Under the pieces are notes generated by a model. The model searched no databases, was not told the DNA's origin, and worked only from the letters and a program-made list of their open reading frames with translations. Shown here in pieces: positions 10,445-22,094 of a DNA stretch of 64,000 nt. This stretch comes from Schistocephalus solidus (lineage: Eukaryota; Platyhelminthes; Cestoda; Diphyllobothriidea; Diphyllobothriidae): contig WEDG01002568.1 of the NCBI GenBank assembly GCA_017591395.1, positions 1-64,000 of the forward strand. Direction: 5' to 3'. Each line of letters starts with the position of its first letter. The stretch's first letter is position 1. Both the position numbers and the translations under genes were made by a program.

Positions 10445-13400
10445 CTGTACTACGGACTGCCTGTTGGTAGCTTGTGAATCTCACGCAGTTAGCCCACAGT
10501 GGCTGATGGATTTCAGCTTAAATACTCCCTTCAAATTACAGTCTATGCCTAAAGAACCTTGAATAAAGTGATCTGCCTCAATTTATAAATTAATTTCTAA
10601 ATTTATAGTTTCTAAATCCTGTCTCTTATCGAAAGCTTTCACCAATTTGACTGGTACAGCTGATGACAGTGTCCAGCTTATAATCTTTTGGAGACTGAAC
10701 AAAGCAAATCTAACTTTTGCGTGACTCAGCAAAACGCAAAGCTACAGTTTTCCTTCAGAAAGCACTTTATCTGGAACTTGCTACGAAGAGGACCTTTTTG
10801 CACTCGAAATGTGTGCTTTTTAAGAGCTTCTAGCGAAATCACCTGCCGGGAAGTGTAAGGGAAAAGGAATAGGGAAACTAGCGTTAGCACTCGTGATTTA
10901 TTCGCCATAAGGGGCCAACGCTATCCAAATCTCGGATGTGCAGACGCATTTGACGTTTGAACGCAGAAAAAGCGAAGAATAAACGCCTCGAAGTGCGAAC
11001 ATCGGTTGGTATGAGGAATGCTTAAACATAAAAGGCTGCCTTTTGTAATAGAATTCCCGAAGAAGGCAAAGACGCCTATAAAACCAATGAGACTGTCAGC
11101 TAAGAACTGTTTTATTTTGTGAAACTCTAAGTCATCCTCCGGATGAGACATGAAGACCGTAAGTAGTCCTATGAAGGAAAATTACGGTTGAGACTCATTG
11201 GTAGTTTTAAATAAATTATTGGTTTCTAATCCGCGAAAGACCAGGTACGCCCCACCTTGCGTTGTACTGTCGTGATTGAACTGAAGACTGATAACATAGC
11301 TGTCGCCTCTGTGCAATGCACTTAAGACTCCTGCTCTGTTTGAAAAATCCTATATATGGGCAAAGTGCTAAGGCGGGGCAACCGAAGGCAATCTTTGCAG
11401 TCGCCTAAAGGGTTCAGAAGTGATGGCTGCAACGGTAGCTCCGCAACCAAGAAGGCAAAAGCACGGTTTTGTTCATCCTCCCTCAAGAAAAAGGGCTGCG
11501 TGAGTACAGGGTTTTTTGAAAATCGGCACGGCACTTGGCCGGCAGCGCAAATGGGATGCTGTCATTTTCGTCAACTTGCGCCTCTGGTGGTGGCGGTGGC
11601 GGCATCGGCAACGACAGAGTTGCGTCACATGTGACCGTCGCCGCACTGTCGCCGCACCACCGCCGCACGGCCGCCGCAGCAGCCACCGCTGTTAGAGTCC
11701 TAGCCGATTTTGACAGGTAAAGAGACAGGCGGCACGCCCAGGACCGGACGAATCGCGAGCTCTGCGAGAAGAGGTCCATCGACGGCAAAACAAATGCGAC
11801 CGAGATACCGAGGATTTGAAAACTTTTTTCGCGAAATAAATAAGCTGCGTTATTTGGTACATTTTCGTGTTGATGTTGCACAGACTCACGTGTGTCAGTG
11901 CGACACAAAAGCAGATAACCGAGCAAAGCGAGCGGATAACAGTTAAAGAGGCTACCAGCAAGCCCATCCGGCACTGAGGTACAATGATACCTACGAATCA
12001 TCAGCCATCTAACGCTGCGCTGTACGCTGGAGCCACTGGGCTGAGGTCATAGATAGCTGAAACACTGCTGTCTGAATGCAATCCCTTCAATAAACCTATT
12101 ACGGTAGAAACTTATTCACTTTTCTGATGAGCCAAACCATCAGCACTTATCCATTTTGCAGAATAAACTTGAAAGGTTAAAAGACGTGGGAAACTGATAA
12201 CTTTTTTTCACCAACTAAAAGTGCTTATGAAAATAATCTGCGACAGATAATCCGAGCGACGTGGGATTCAGACAGCACGATATACTAATCAGACATTCAA
12301 TTTGGTGGGCGGGAAGGGGTTCGATGAGAAACAGATTGGAGTAAGTGGACCGGGCAGGGGGATAAAAATGGCAAGGAAGTCGGTCAGACCAGAGGGCCTG
12401 ATTCATCTTGAGGAGAAAGAGGATAAGATGAGGAAGGGGAGATAGAGAGGAAAAGGAATTTAGGGGTCACCCTACCGAATATTTTGGTCAAGCTATTAGT
12501 CCGGTGCTGGTTTCCCCGGCTTTATGGATTTAGTAATTCACCTCAGCACTTAGAATTCAAGGAAATTATACTAATTTACTTGCTATTTCAGCAGAACTTG
12601 GGTTGAGAGCCTAAGTCTATCCTTCAGTGGAGCACACGTAAATGGTGGACGCAGCTCACAAAAGAACTTTTGCGGATGTGCAATTATCGCATGTTTCATA
12701 GTGTGCCTCAGCAAATATCCCGTTTGCATGACAAAGTTCACAGAAAAACTCTACTTTGACGAGTTTTACTATTAAATATATGCTGCGCAACCGTCCAGAC
12801 ACGTGGTGAGAACAAAATAGGGAAATGCGCGTTAAGAGTTCTGAAAATTGCAAACTCGATATATTGTGTGCATCGGTTCGTCAATTAAATTTACCCGAAG
12901 AGGCGCATACAAATTTTACTCCCTTAGCTCATTTTCAGCGAAACGAATGTTCACAAAATCTTATGCCAGAATGAATAGTACCCTTGGTTTTCCAAAGCTT
13001 GCAATTTTGAAATTTTCTAACCCTAGCGGGTTAACTCGCATCGTCATAGTAGTCTTTCATACAGTGATCTATGCATACGGCAGTATCCTTTTAGTTCAAA
13101 CAGGCATTTTCATGCGAAATTAATAGGTAAATTAATTTTAAAGGAAATATAACGCGCATAGCTCTGAAGAGCTTCAGAAAAATGGGAAAAAGGATACTTT
13201 GCTTAAAGAAACATAATAAGTGCTTTTTAAACACTGTTGTGCTACCATCATCTCAAGTATGGAATTTAAAGGGCAACAAACTTTATAACCGGATGATTCC
13301 AGACTTTCTATGCATCTTTTCGAGGAAATGTGGCCGATTTTATACAATTATTGCCAGTCAATAGGATGAAAACATTATCTAATCGAGGAATTCGATTGGA

Positions 13401-13870
13401 CTGTAGGTTGTACTGACAGGGGAAGAGATACTCAATCCAAAGCTGGTAAAATGACTTGGCATTATACTTTACTGCAATGAGTAATCCAGTCAGTTATCGA
13501 ACCGTCTATGACCTTAATAACATTGACAGGTATTCATCAATGCATCCAGAGTTTTAATGAATCTTTTATCTTCATAACGAAATTCTGTAAAAAACAATGT
13601 CCTTCCAATTATAGGAAAGTCTTGCCTGCATGTCGGCTGACTATGTCCAGGCTCCCGCGGAACTACGAAGACCTGTGCACCGTTGGCTCCAGGGTGACAT
13701 TTTTTTTCAAAACTTCTGACTCGTGTAACTTCTAATCTGTCACGCGTACGCTGCGATATTTTCGCTTAGTTTGCCATGAAAGGTTCAGCGCACAGTGGTG
13801 CGGGTGCAAGATCTATGACAAGTGGAGGATTTGACGATAATCAAGTGGGGCAGTCAGTAGTAGGGTTATC
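10445..13870. other. Unassigned DNA with a GC-rich triplet block
   Basis: Nothing supportable as a gene was found. The one compositional landmark is the GC-rich block described separately at 11556-11716. Confidence 0.45.
11556..11716. other. GC-rich triplet block, possible exon on either strand
   Basis: A compact island of GGT/GGC and GCC/GCA triplets stands out from AT-rich surroundings. On the plus strand it can be read from an ATG at 11556 to a GTAAAG donor after 11716, with a Gly run and an Ala run. On the minus strand it reads through an Ala run into a run of six Pro and an acidic segment. Neither frame has convincing paired splice sites, so it may be simple sequence or a small first exon. 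Confidence 0.25.
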
Positions 13871-13875
13871 TTGTA

Positions 13876-14245
13876 TGGCCGCCTAAACGGGACATGGGAA
13901 CGGAAATCGCCCAAAAGGCATCCGGCTTTGGGTCAAATTCCGGGGAAATTAGGTTCAGGATTAGGGTGAAGGTAAGAGTTAGGATTAAGGTTAGGTTTGA
14001 GGTTGGGGTTAGGATGCGAGTTGGTGTTACGGTCAGGAGCATGTGAAGAGTTGGAGGTTGGGTTCGTGTTAATTGTAGGGTTTAGGATTTGTGAAGGGCG
14101 AAGATAAAAATTAAAGTTGCAATTGAGTTTAATTTTAGGGTTAAGACATGGGAATATTTACACTTCCTAAAATTTACCGTAAGGCCACCTACTTTAAACG
14201 GGCGGGGTGGTTCCCGTTCGCGTATCCTGTTTAGATGGTCATCCA
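13876..14245. repeat. Degenerate telomere-like G-rich block between imperfect inverted repeats
   Basis: From about 13945 to 14145 the plus strand is built from variants of GGTTAGGATTAGGG-like words, a degenerate interstitial form of the TTAGGG repeat. It is flanked by imperfect inverted ends. GCCGCCTAAACGGGACATGG near 13880 corresponds to the reverse complement of about 14190-14240, which reads CATCTAAACAGGATACGCG followed by AACGGG. The arrangement suggests a small non-autonomous element or a rearranged telomeric insertion. Confidence 0.5.
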
Positions 14246-14269
14246 AGACAGCCCAACCCAGCCGGTAAT

Positions 14270-16675
14270 GTGGCAAGAACATCGCACGGATACCTCAGAG
14301 CATCCATGCAAGGCCACTGAGGAAGTTTAGCTCAATTCAACCTCATTCACGATACCAGTGCAATGTTAGTTCTTTGAATTCAGAACAACTTTCTCACCAA
14401 AAGCAACACAGTGGTGGTACGGTGATGAAAATCATAGTTTGGCTATTGAATCGCCGGTTTTAGATTCTAAACTAGGTCAGTAGATCTGCTGCCACAACTA
14501 ACCACATTAGGCTGCTGCAGCAGCCCGGATCTACCGTGGTTCATTAGAGATGAGGTATGTGCGAGCGTATATCCACCGAAGATCGCTGAGATTAACAGAC
14601 CCAAAAGAATGTTAATGTATGACTTCAAAATTTCTATAAAACATTCCGAATTTGAGCAGGAAAATTATTGTTTTCCAGCATATAACTAATGAGAGCAAAG
14701 TGCCTAGTTGAAGGGACAGAGCAAAGGCATAAGATTGAGACTTGTATACATTTATAAGACGTCTGAGTCATCTGTCTTCTTGTTATAATGGAAATGTTTC
14801 AGTATGGTTCACGTTACCGCAGCCAACCTGAAGTTCTCGTGATGACGCCAGGATTGACTTCACGAACAGTAGGTAAGTGTGAAGGGCTGTCAGGAATAGT
14901 GCAACCGGCAACGCATTCGGGTAGCCAGCAACGTCCTAAATGAACCACTTTTGACAAGCGTTATAGCCAGCTGGGTAGCTGACACCGTCACACGCGTCCT
15001 GTGTCTTGTTGTCTGTTGCAACTTTCCTCTGCACCTAACCTTATCTATACAGAACTGGACGTAATGGTCATCTAATATACCTGGGCAAGAATTGGCCATT
15101 TGAAGGCACGATAAAGGCAGCCATTTCGTTCAGTGTGGTTAAGATTGTTTACCTTAATAGGCATAGCCTGAACAGCTGCACAAGATGCCCACGGAAGGAT
15201 AGCAATTTCGAGGTATTGACGATTGGCTTATGATTTGGTTGCCCCCCTGTGACCTCATGTGGCGTTCGACGAGGGTGTGTTGAGCACAGCATTCATAACA
15301 CAGTAACCATCTAGAATGGTGGGTGAAATAAGATTAGAGGCACGGAAGTTTTTTTTAACTCCACGGGCTTTTCGTAAAGCCAAGTTTGGATATCGGAGAA
15401 GGGAAGGTCATGTTGTAGCTGGGTTATATGTCACGTGAGCCAATGGATGCAAGCTCATCTGAGGTAGATTGGGCCACATATTTCCAATGGAGTGTGGTGG
15501 GGGTGGTAAGAGGCTACGATTTCGTCCTTACTATAAGTCCATTCGTGTGTACGTAACCCCTGGGACCTGAGTCAACGAGTTTACCGGGTGACCTTATAGA
15601 TAAAGAGTATATCAGGCCCGTTTAAAAGCACAATTATTATATAAACAGGTTTAGTAAAAGAGGCATTGACTGTATAGTTCTGGAGTTGACATTGACAAGG
15701 TTTCAGATCCGTAAACAATATAAATTGGGCACAGACACTGAAGATCCCACCTTTTACTCGAGCAGTAAGATCATCAGTTTCCGAAGCAAAAAGCAGTGAA
15801 ATCCATTAAATCATGCATTTAAGTAGGAGGTTTATAGTGGTTAATATGGCATGAAGTTTTTATGTAAAGGAAACTTTGATTTTTTGAAAGATGTTAGGTT
15901 TTATCGTACGTCAGTCAGCGGAACTTAAACAGAAGCTACCAGTCTCCACATAAGAAGCGTTTGTTAGTGCATTCTGCGGCCATCGTTGACAGGCGCTAAA
16001 ATTTTGAAGCAACCACAAAAATATGACACATGTTCTGACCTAATCAACCTACTCCGGTGAAGCTTTATGCTAGCAGTCGAAACTTATGCGAATGTGAGTG
16101 CGTTCCACGGTGGCGAATATAAGTTAGACCCACAAACATATTACAGCGACTCTAAGTAGTTTCACGGCCTTCGGAGGTGTGATGTTATGACGAATGCACT
16201 TCAACAGACGGCACTAATAATAATACAGACCGTAACAGTGACAAATCTAGCACGGTGAGACACCTGGTTTGTTCACTTAATCCCAAAATTGGTTAAATGT
16301 TTCCTTATCTGTCCAATTTAACGGGTATGTTGCCTTTTGACTGCCTGCGGCTTATAATGATTCTTTGTTCCTCAACATGCGTCATCATTCATGGAAACTT
16401 AGAAAGAGACATTTCAAGGGGATTCCGAATATTTCAACTCCAGCGAATTTAAAGGAGGGCCCGTACATCTCCTAAAAGTTGAAGACAATAAATGACCTAA
16501 TGGGCTACGTCGTTGGGCTATCCTATTTGTCTGGCCTTTTCAAATTTAACAAACCGGGAAAATCATAGTATTGACCAAAAAGGCTATGGGTGTTTGAAAA
16601 GTGAAGTAAACGTAGGCGGATTGACCATGAATTCGCTACTACACCGAGATCTGTCAAACTTTATTGAAATCCAAG
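14270..16675. other. Unassigned DNA
   Basis: No gene or repeat could be supported. A CTCGAG...ATCATCAG string near 15755-15776 weakly resembles the PLE hammerhead but is too decayed to annotate. Confidence 0.45.
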
Positions 16676-16680
16676 ACAAC

Positions 16681-16935
16681 GAGCTCGTGTCGCAGTGGGC
16701 AGAGCGTTTGACTTCTAACAGGTTGGGAGTTCGAGCATCGGGTGCCGCGACACCTGGCATTGGGTATGGCTGGCTGGTGACGGCTAATAAGCCAGAAATG
16801 GTCATTCCAGTCTCTCCCGTATTGGTCAGTCATGTTATTCTATATTAGCCAAGGTCTGAGCAGGTTCAATAGGGCTAATTCGACCACGCAAAGATAAAGA
16901 GTTCACATAGGGAAAACATAGATGAGCAGTCGAGT
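16681..16935 (+). mobile_element. tRNA-derived SINE with a hammerhead-like segment (copy 1)
   Basis: The 5' head looks like a tRNA, with an A-box-like TGTCGCAGTGGGCAGAGCG at 16688-16706 and a B-box-like GGTTGGGAGTTCGAGC at 16721-16736. After a linker comes a 45-nt hammerhead-like segment at 16768-16812: GGCTGG, then CTGGTGA, then GGCT-AATA-AGCC, GAAA, ATGGTCAT and CCAGTC. The conserved A of CTGATGA is G here, so this copy should not cleave. The tail to about 16935 matches the tail of the 35.6 kb copy with substitutions. Transcription by RNA polymerase III from the internal boxes is inferred from the family type. Confidence 0.8.
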
Positions 16936-16939
16936 AATT

Positions 16940-19900
16940 CACAACTGTGATTACTTCTCATACTCTCAGGCTGAATTAGCAGCTAAAATAGAGCGAGGCC
17001 TGAATGCAGACGTCTGAGTCTGAAATAGTGCGTGCGATTGAACTGCCTTGTCGTGTGTGAGAATTGTGTCTAAAGCCAAAGCTGAATAGAAAGCAAGGCA
17101 GCAGGACGATTTAGAGAGCGTGTGAAGATTAGAACCAACTTCTAAAATTTCTCACATTTGCTCTTTTGTAATTTGCGGGAGATCCAGTGCAAATTTACCC
17201 ACTATTTCCTACACCTAGAAATTTCCACCGAAACAAGGAATTAGGCCAACTTTTACTTTTATAGTTCGGAAGATCAAGCTACGCTAATCGTTTTTGAGGA
17301 CGGAAGTGCCAGAACTATTTATGCATTCAGTGTCACTAGCAAAAAGAAACGTAAAAGGCCGTTTTTTCAAAATTTCCAACCTCAGTCACCATTATTGATT
17401 TTTAGAAAAATATGGCTATTACCTTTAAAGAGAGCACTTCAGAAAATCTAAAGCACCTTTAAATAGACTATTAGCAGACCTCAAATCGAATTTAGATAGC
17501 ATTTATACTGTGCAATTTGAAACCTAGAAGTAGCCCTGGCGTAGCCAAAGACTACTAGATGCTGCATGAGTGTCAAGAACGACCGGTAACATAGAAGAGT
17601 AAATTCCTGTGGAAAGAGAAAAAAATCAAAAAGCTCCTCAGTGAATTTAACCACATTTCGATACATACAATGCGTTACCTCTTTAGTTGCGGGCTTCATA
17701 TAACACAAGAAAATGTAGAAAACTGGGTGGCGATGACATTCATTGAGGCAGTTAACGTGCGGAAAACTCGAAATTAGAGGTCACTGTCAGTACATGTGAC
17801 GCAGAGGGTTCGACAGATTAGGATAAGTACACTAAGGCCAATGGATTAATCAAGTCCGACTACCGTTCAAGCGCACTCATGAAACCAAATCGAAGTTGCA
17901 CTTTTTTATAATCACTAGCTTCTGTAAAACAAGGACGCGAAAGTCGACGATTTTCCGTGCTCGGTTGCCGCCTACTTTAGGAGATCCGCGGTTTGTTTAG
18001 CAAAACCTCGTAGCGATATTTTAAAATGCAGCAGGACAGTCTTCCTTGTACAGCATAGGATGTTACTTTACTATAAACCCATAAGGTGCACAGCAACAGC
18101 CACGAAGTCTACAGAAAATGACGTCATAAACATTTCAGCAGGGAAATAAGACTTCGTTGATTCCCTGCGAAAAGCTAAAACAGTCGAGATAACCTATTCA
18201 GACTTTCAATGGGATTTCCAATAATTTTTGAGGCCATTTTGATGCCGAATTTGACAGCGGACGAAGCTTAGTAAGCTGTGAGGAATTGCCTTTTAGCTAT
18301 TATCGGACATTGTAGGTGAAGTTAGCACCCGACTATCAGCCCCACCATTGGCAAGATCGCATTGGTTTTCTTATTTTCTAACTGAAGTATTCCGGATGAG
18401 GTGGATCTGCTTTCCATTGAGGACCGACTATGGCGTGTTCCCTTCAGATCCCGTTCGATTGTGCTTTAGTTAAAACCTGGTTTCTGCGAATCCGCTGTTT
18501 GTAGTTTCTGCACTATAAATGCCAAAGTTTTGTTAATTTTGTTTCAATTCATCACTTTTAAGCCGAATAATCTACGCTATTAAGGTTTCCCTAACCGCCG
18601 ACATAGCTGGTACGTATTCATTGGCTTGTACTTGCGAGGTGACGACGATGACGGACCTACATCTCAACCTTTAGCGTCTGCCTTCTCATTGTTTATTGAA
18701 AGGTTATCGCAACACAGAAATATACTGTAAAGGATCCATGTTCATCGCAAAGCTTACACACGGGTTACATGGAAATCACACACAATTGGTCGCTAGGTTG
18801 TGAAGTTTGCTTGATTAAGTGTCTGACTAAGTACCAAGACGCACGGAGCCTACAGAGGATGACCAAGCCACATTAACTAGCCTGGTTCATTTGACGCACA
18901 CAAAGCCCTGCGTTCATTCAAATACCACATGAAAACAGTTGAACTGCGCTAGGCGACGGTGGACATGCATTTCTAACTTGGGGCGGCACTTTAAACAGCT
19001 TGGTATCCGACAGACGTCTTCAAGCCGCGTCTAGTCATTGTCACACAGGTGTGTTAGTACTGCATTTGCAGACAAGATTGAAAATTTTATTGAAATCCTT
19101 CTAAAAGAAGCCTTACTATCTTCGAAGACTGAGAGGATGCAAAGTACTGATCCGCCTGTTAGCGGTCAATACTACCCGTTTGTAACATGAAGACTGGATC
19201 ACTCTTGGTGAGATATCTTGTGTAACTACGTATGATCGACTTATTTCTCTATAAAAAACTGGCGAAATTATGTTCAATTTGTCTGAGTACAGACTAAAAC
19301 TGGGAAGAGATTATCTATCTTATTTTGTGCACTTGGGAAATTTTCGGCATTAATTTGTAGGCTTACATTTCCTAACCACTTATAATTAAAGTATTCAATC
19401 AATGTTGTACCACGCCATTTTGTTTACTTTCTCGAATCCCGAAACCGTAATATTTAATTTCAAAAGTTGGTTATGTGCCTCGAAGACCGGAGTGCATTAA
19501 GTTAACTCGATTTAAGAGCTAATAATGGCTAAAATTAGTTTTAAGAGTGATATCTACTCCAGACCATCGCATTTTTAAACGCCCAGTGAAAGCCAAATAT
19601 ATCTTTTCGTTACTAGTCACACGCAACCGTACTGGAAACGGTAGATTGTCATCGCCGATGGCTGTAAGTTCAGCTCACTCTTTCGTTCAAGAGGCAAATT
19701 CATTGGTTATTTATATATAGGATTAACATTTTGATTTAATTCGCAGAAGTTCTTGTTCTGGGAAGCTCAGAATCCGTCTGGTTAGATCTCGAATGAATAA
19801 AACTACGTTAATGGCCAGTGCGAAATGGGTGGTATAGAGACATTGGGAAACAAACACATTGAGCAAAAGGTTTTAGTTTTATCTCAGCTAGAGAATGCTG

Positions 19901-20040
19901 CCTAACTAGGGGGTGCAGCACTGATAATAAGAGAATATAGTCTTAGGTACAGTTATTGAGCGATCTCACGAAATCATAGCTAAAAGTCTGAAATACGTTT
20001 TAGTTTAGGAGCGGTTTCTCAGCCGGGGTTGTAATAATGA
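16940..20040. other. Unassigned AT-rich DNA
   Basis: No coding, RNA or mobile signal could be supported on either strand. Stops are dense in all frames. Confidence 0.5.
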
Positions 20041-20044
20041 CTCG

Positions 20045-20432
20045 CCATGCCCCCTAAACGGGCCGCCTGGTAGATGCGCTGAACCAACAAGGGAGCCACA
20101 TCAGGGTACGGCAGGCGTTCTTTGGGGATGAGGTCCCATAACAAACATGGGGAAGGGGGTACGCGTACCAAACACTGGCACGCCATGCGCACCCACTGTT
20201 GCCATTTATAGCTATGGTGGGGGTATGATTCACCTGTGCCCAACCGCGCCTCAGGTCTACTTGACAATGTCTTGACAACGGGAACAGGAGGGAAGGAAAG
20301 GGAGAGAGAGAGAGCGTGGTAGATGCGTGCAAGTCTACTATCAGTTAAAACTAATTTGTGCACAAAACACCGGCCCTGGACCACCCTTCTGTGGAGCATA
20401 CAGTGGACATCATCGGATGAAGACGGTCGAAC
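20045..20432 (+). repeat. Interspersed repeat family, copy 1
   Basis: This GC-richer block of about 390 bp starts with CCTAAACGGGCCGCCTGGTAGATGC and ends near ATACAGTGGACATCATCGG. The copy at 32636-32995 shares its order of blocks: CCTAAAYGG at the start, a GGTAGATGC block, a GCACGGTAGGCGTT-like block, a CATGACACCGGGCTCAGG-like block, then CACCCTTCTGTGGAGCATAC. A GA dinucleotide run lies at about 20301-20316. No protein is encoded. It appears to be a non-autonomous element or a UTR piece of the RTE-like family, since another copy directly precedes the RT fragment at 33 kb. Confidence 0.65.
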
Positions 20433-20439
20433 TAACCAT

Positions 20440-21840
20440 CAAACATAATCCTTTCATCCCCACACAAAAACCCCTCTCAGCAAAGATGGACTGCTTAAAT
20501 AGTATAGATTTTATATTGACCTTTGATGTCCTTAGAAATTCAAATATATTTTACCGAAAACCTGAGCAAACATATTCTTTCTTGTGCTCATTTGGTAGCA
20601 AGTCAGCGTTTCCTCAAATTTAGGGTTTATTTAGGTTTAAAAAACGTTTTCGAATTCCGAATAATTTTGATTCCGATCGACCATTGTATTTGAATTTAAG
20701 GTTTTTAGTCTACCAACCTGCACACTCTAAGCGTAGCGAAAATCATAAACTTCCTTAAAGCATTGTGCATATACCATACAGCATTCATAAGAATCTGCAA
20801 TGGATGTGGAGTATGTTTTTTAATTCATGAGAAGCATTAATGAACATACAGCTACGGTGGTACTTGAATGGACATTGTACGGTGTTAACAAGTTTCATAA
20901 TTAGAAACTTTTTAAAGCCTAAATATACCTTTCCGTTGTGTCTAAAATTTTAAGGAGGCCTGGATTGCTACCAACTGAATATCAGAAAAAAGATTTTTCG
21001 TCTTCTTTTTCTATACAATATATCTGAATTTATACAGGCCGAAAATTAATATAAAAATTCATAGTATTTAAGGAGCCATTTTAACTGACTGTCATTGTTA
21101 CCGGCGGTTGGAAAGATATGCATTCAAAAGCTGGCAGGCTAGCAAGTCTGAAATATTTCGGGTTTGGGCTGGAAGATGACAGATTTTAAAACCCTTATTA
21201 AGAGATCCTTTCTAGTCTAAAACAAATTTTACAATTTTGCTTCGCATTTCCTGAGATTGCTGACTGATTGTAACTTCATGCGATATGGAAAAAATATTAC
21301 TAAACGCATTCGATTTAGTCAACGATTTTCTTGACAGGTATCTGCTTCTGCTGGCTCAGGAAGGTTAGGAAACACAGGAGCCAGCACGAAAGTATATTCT
21401 GTACGCAAGAAAAATGTAAATTATTTCAAGTGTTATTCATTTTTAAAGTTTATTTATTTATTCGGATCAAATTTTGGGCCAGTCCTCAAGGATTCGGCTT
21501 ATTCTTTATAAACGAATGAAAACTTCGAAATTCCGAAGGACAATACCACTTTCCCTGGTTTATGCATGCTTCAACATTTAATTTCGTTCTCCAGTATAAC
21601 ACCTATATTCCAGTGCGCCTGGACAAACGAAAACTGGCGTCTTACTTAACGGTCCTAATGATCTACGTCATCCCACAGATGCAACTGAAATCTTGTGTCT
21701 GATACTGACCTATAATCCTGACATTAAGACGACATCAAGATTTATTCGTCGCTGCTACATCAAAAGGAAATACTTCGCGTATGTCTTGGAAGCACGTAAT
21801 AATTCCAGGTAACATTATGGAACAGAGGAAGGTCAGGGTT
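20440..21840. other. Unassigned AT-rich DNA
   Basis: No gene, RNA or recognisable repeat could be supported. Confidence 0.5.
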
Positions 21841-21852
21841 GCTAGGTGCTAG

Positions 21853-22075
21853 CACCAGCATCAAATAAATGTCCACCGGCACCAACTTTGCTCAAGCTCG
21901 TTAGAAACCTGGATTACTCCGTACAATTAAGAGTACGTATTGCATCACTTACTGGGCTAACTGCTCGGTCTCTATCTGAAGTACCTGATGAAACGGTTAA
22001 CCTAATTAGACGAGGGGAGGCATTCGACCACGAAACTAAAACTCTTAGCATTGAGAAGTCGACAGCAAAAGGCAA
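21853..22075 (+). CDS. Candidate internal exon of an unrecognised gene
   Basis: An open frame runs from an AG after GTGCTAG to a possible AAG|GTCAAG donor near 22075, and ends at a TGA at 22089-22091 if unspliced. The peptide is protein-like, with alternating hydrophobic and charged residues, for example LLKLVRNLDYSVQLRVRIAS and DETVNLIRRGEAFD. Immediately after the TGA the same frame continues as YCVLCAYTARK, so the TGA might be a mutated CGA in an older coding copy. I do not recognise the family. The alternatives are a real exon with the donor above, a processed pseudogene, or chance. Confidence 0.35.
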
Positions 22076-22094
22076 GGTCAAGCGTGTCTGATAC

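Noticed and set aside
12123..12150. CTGATGAGCC string resembling a hammerhead box
   Set aside because: No GAAA box or pairing stems follow within range.
13613..13691. Possible 79-nt exon between TCCAATTATAG and CCAGG|GTGACA
   Set aside because: The donor is weak and the peptide too short to judge; left out for lack of support.
15750..15785. ACTCGAGCAGTAAGATCATCAG, resembling the PLE hammerhead on the minus strand
   Set aside because: Only fragments of the box and loop match; the GAAAC half and stems are absent, so chance cannot be excluded.
16584..16848. Open frames on both strands across the SINE at 16.7 kb
   Set aside because: They lie across the tRNA-like head and ribozyme segment and recur with the SINE, so they are not coding.
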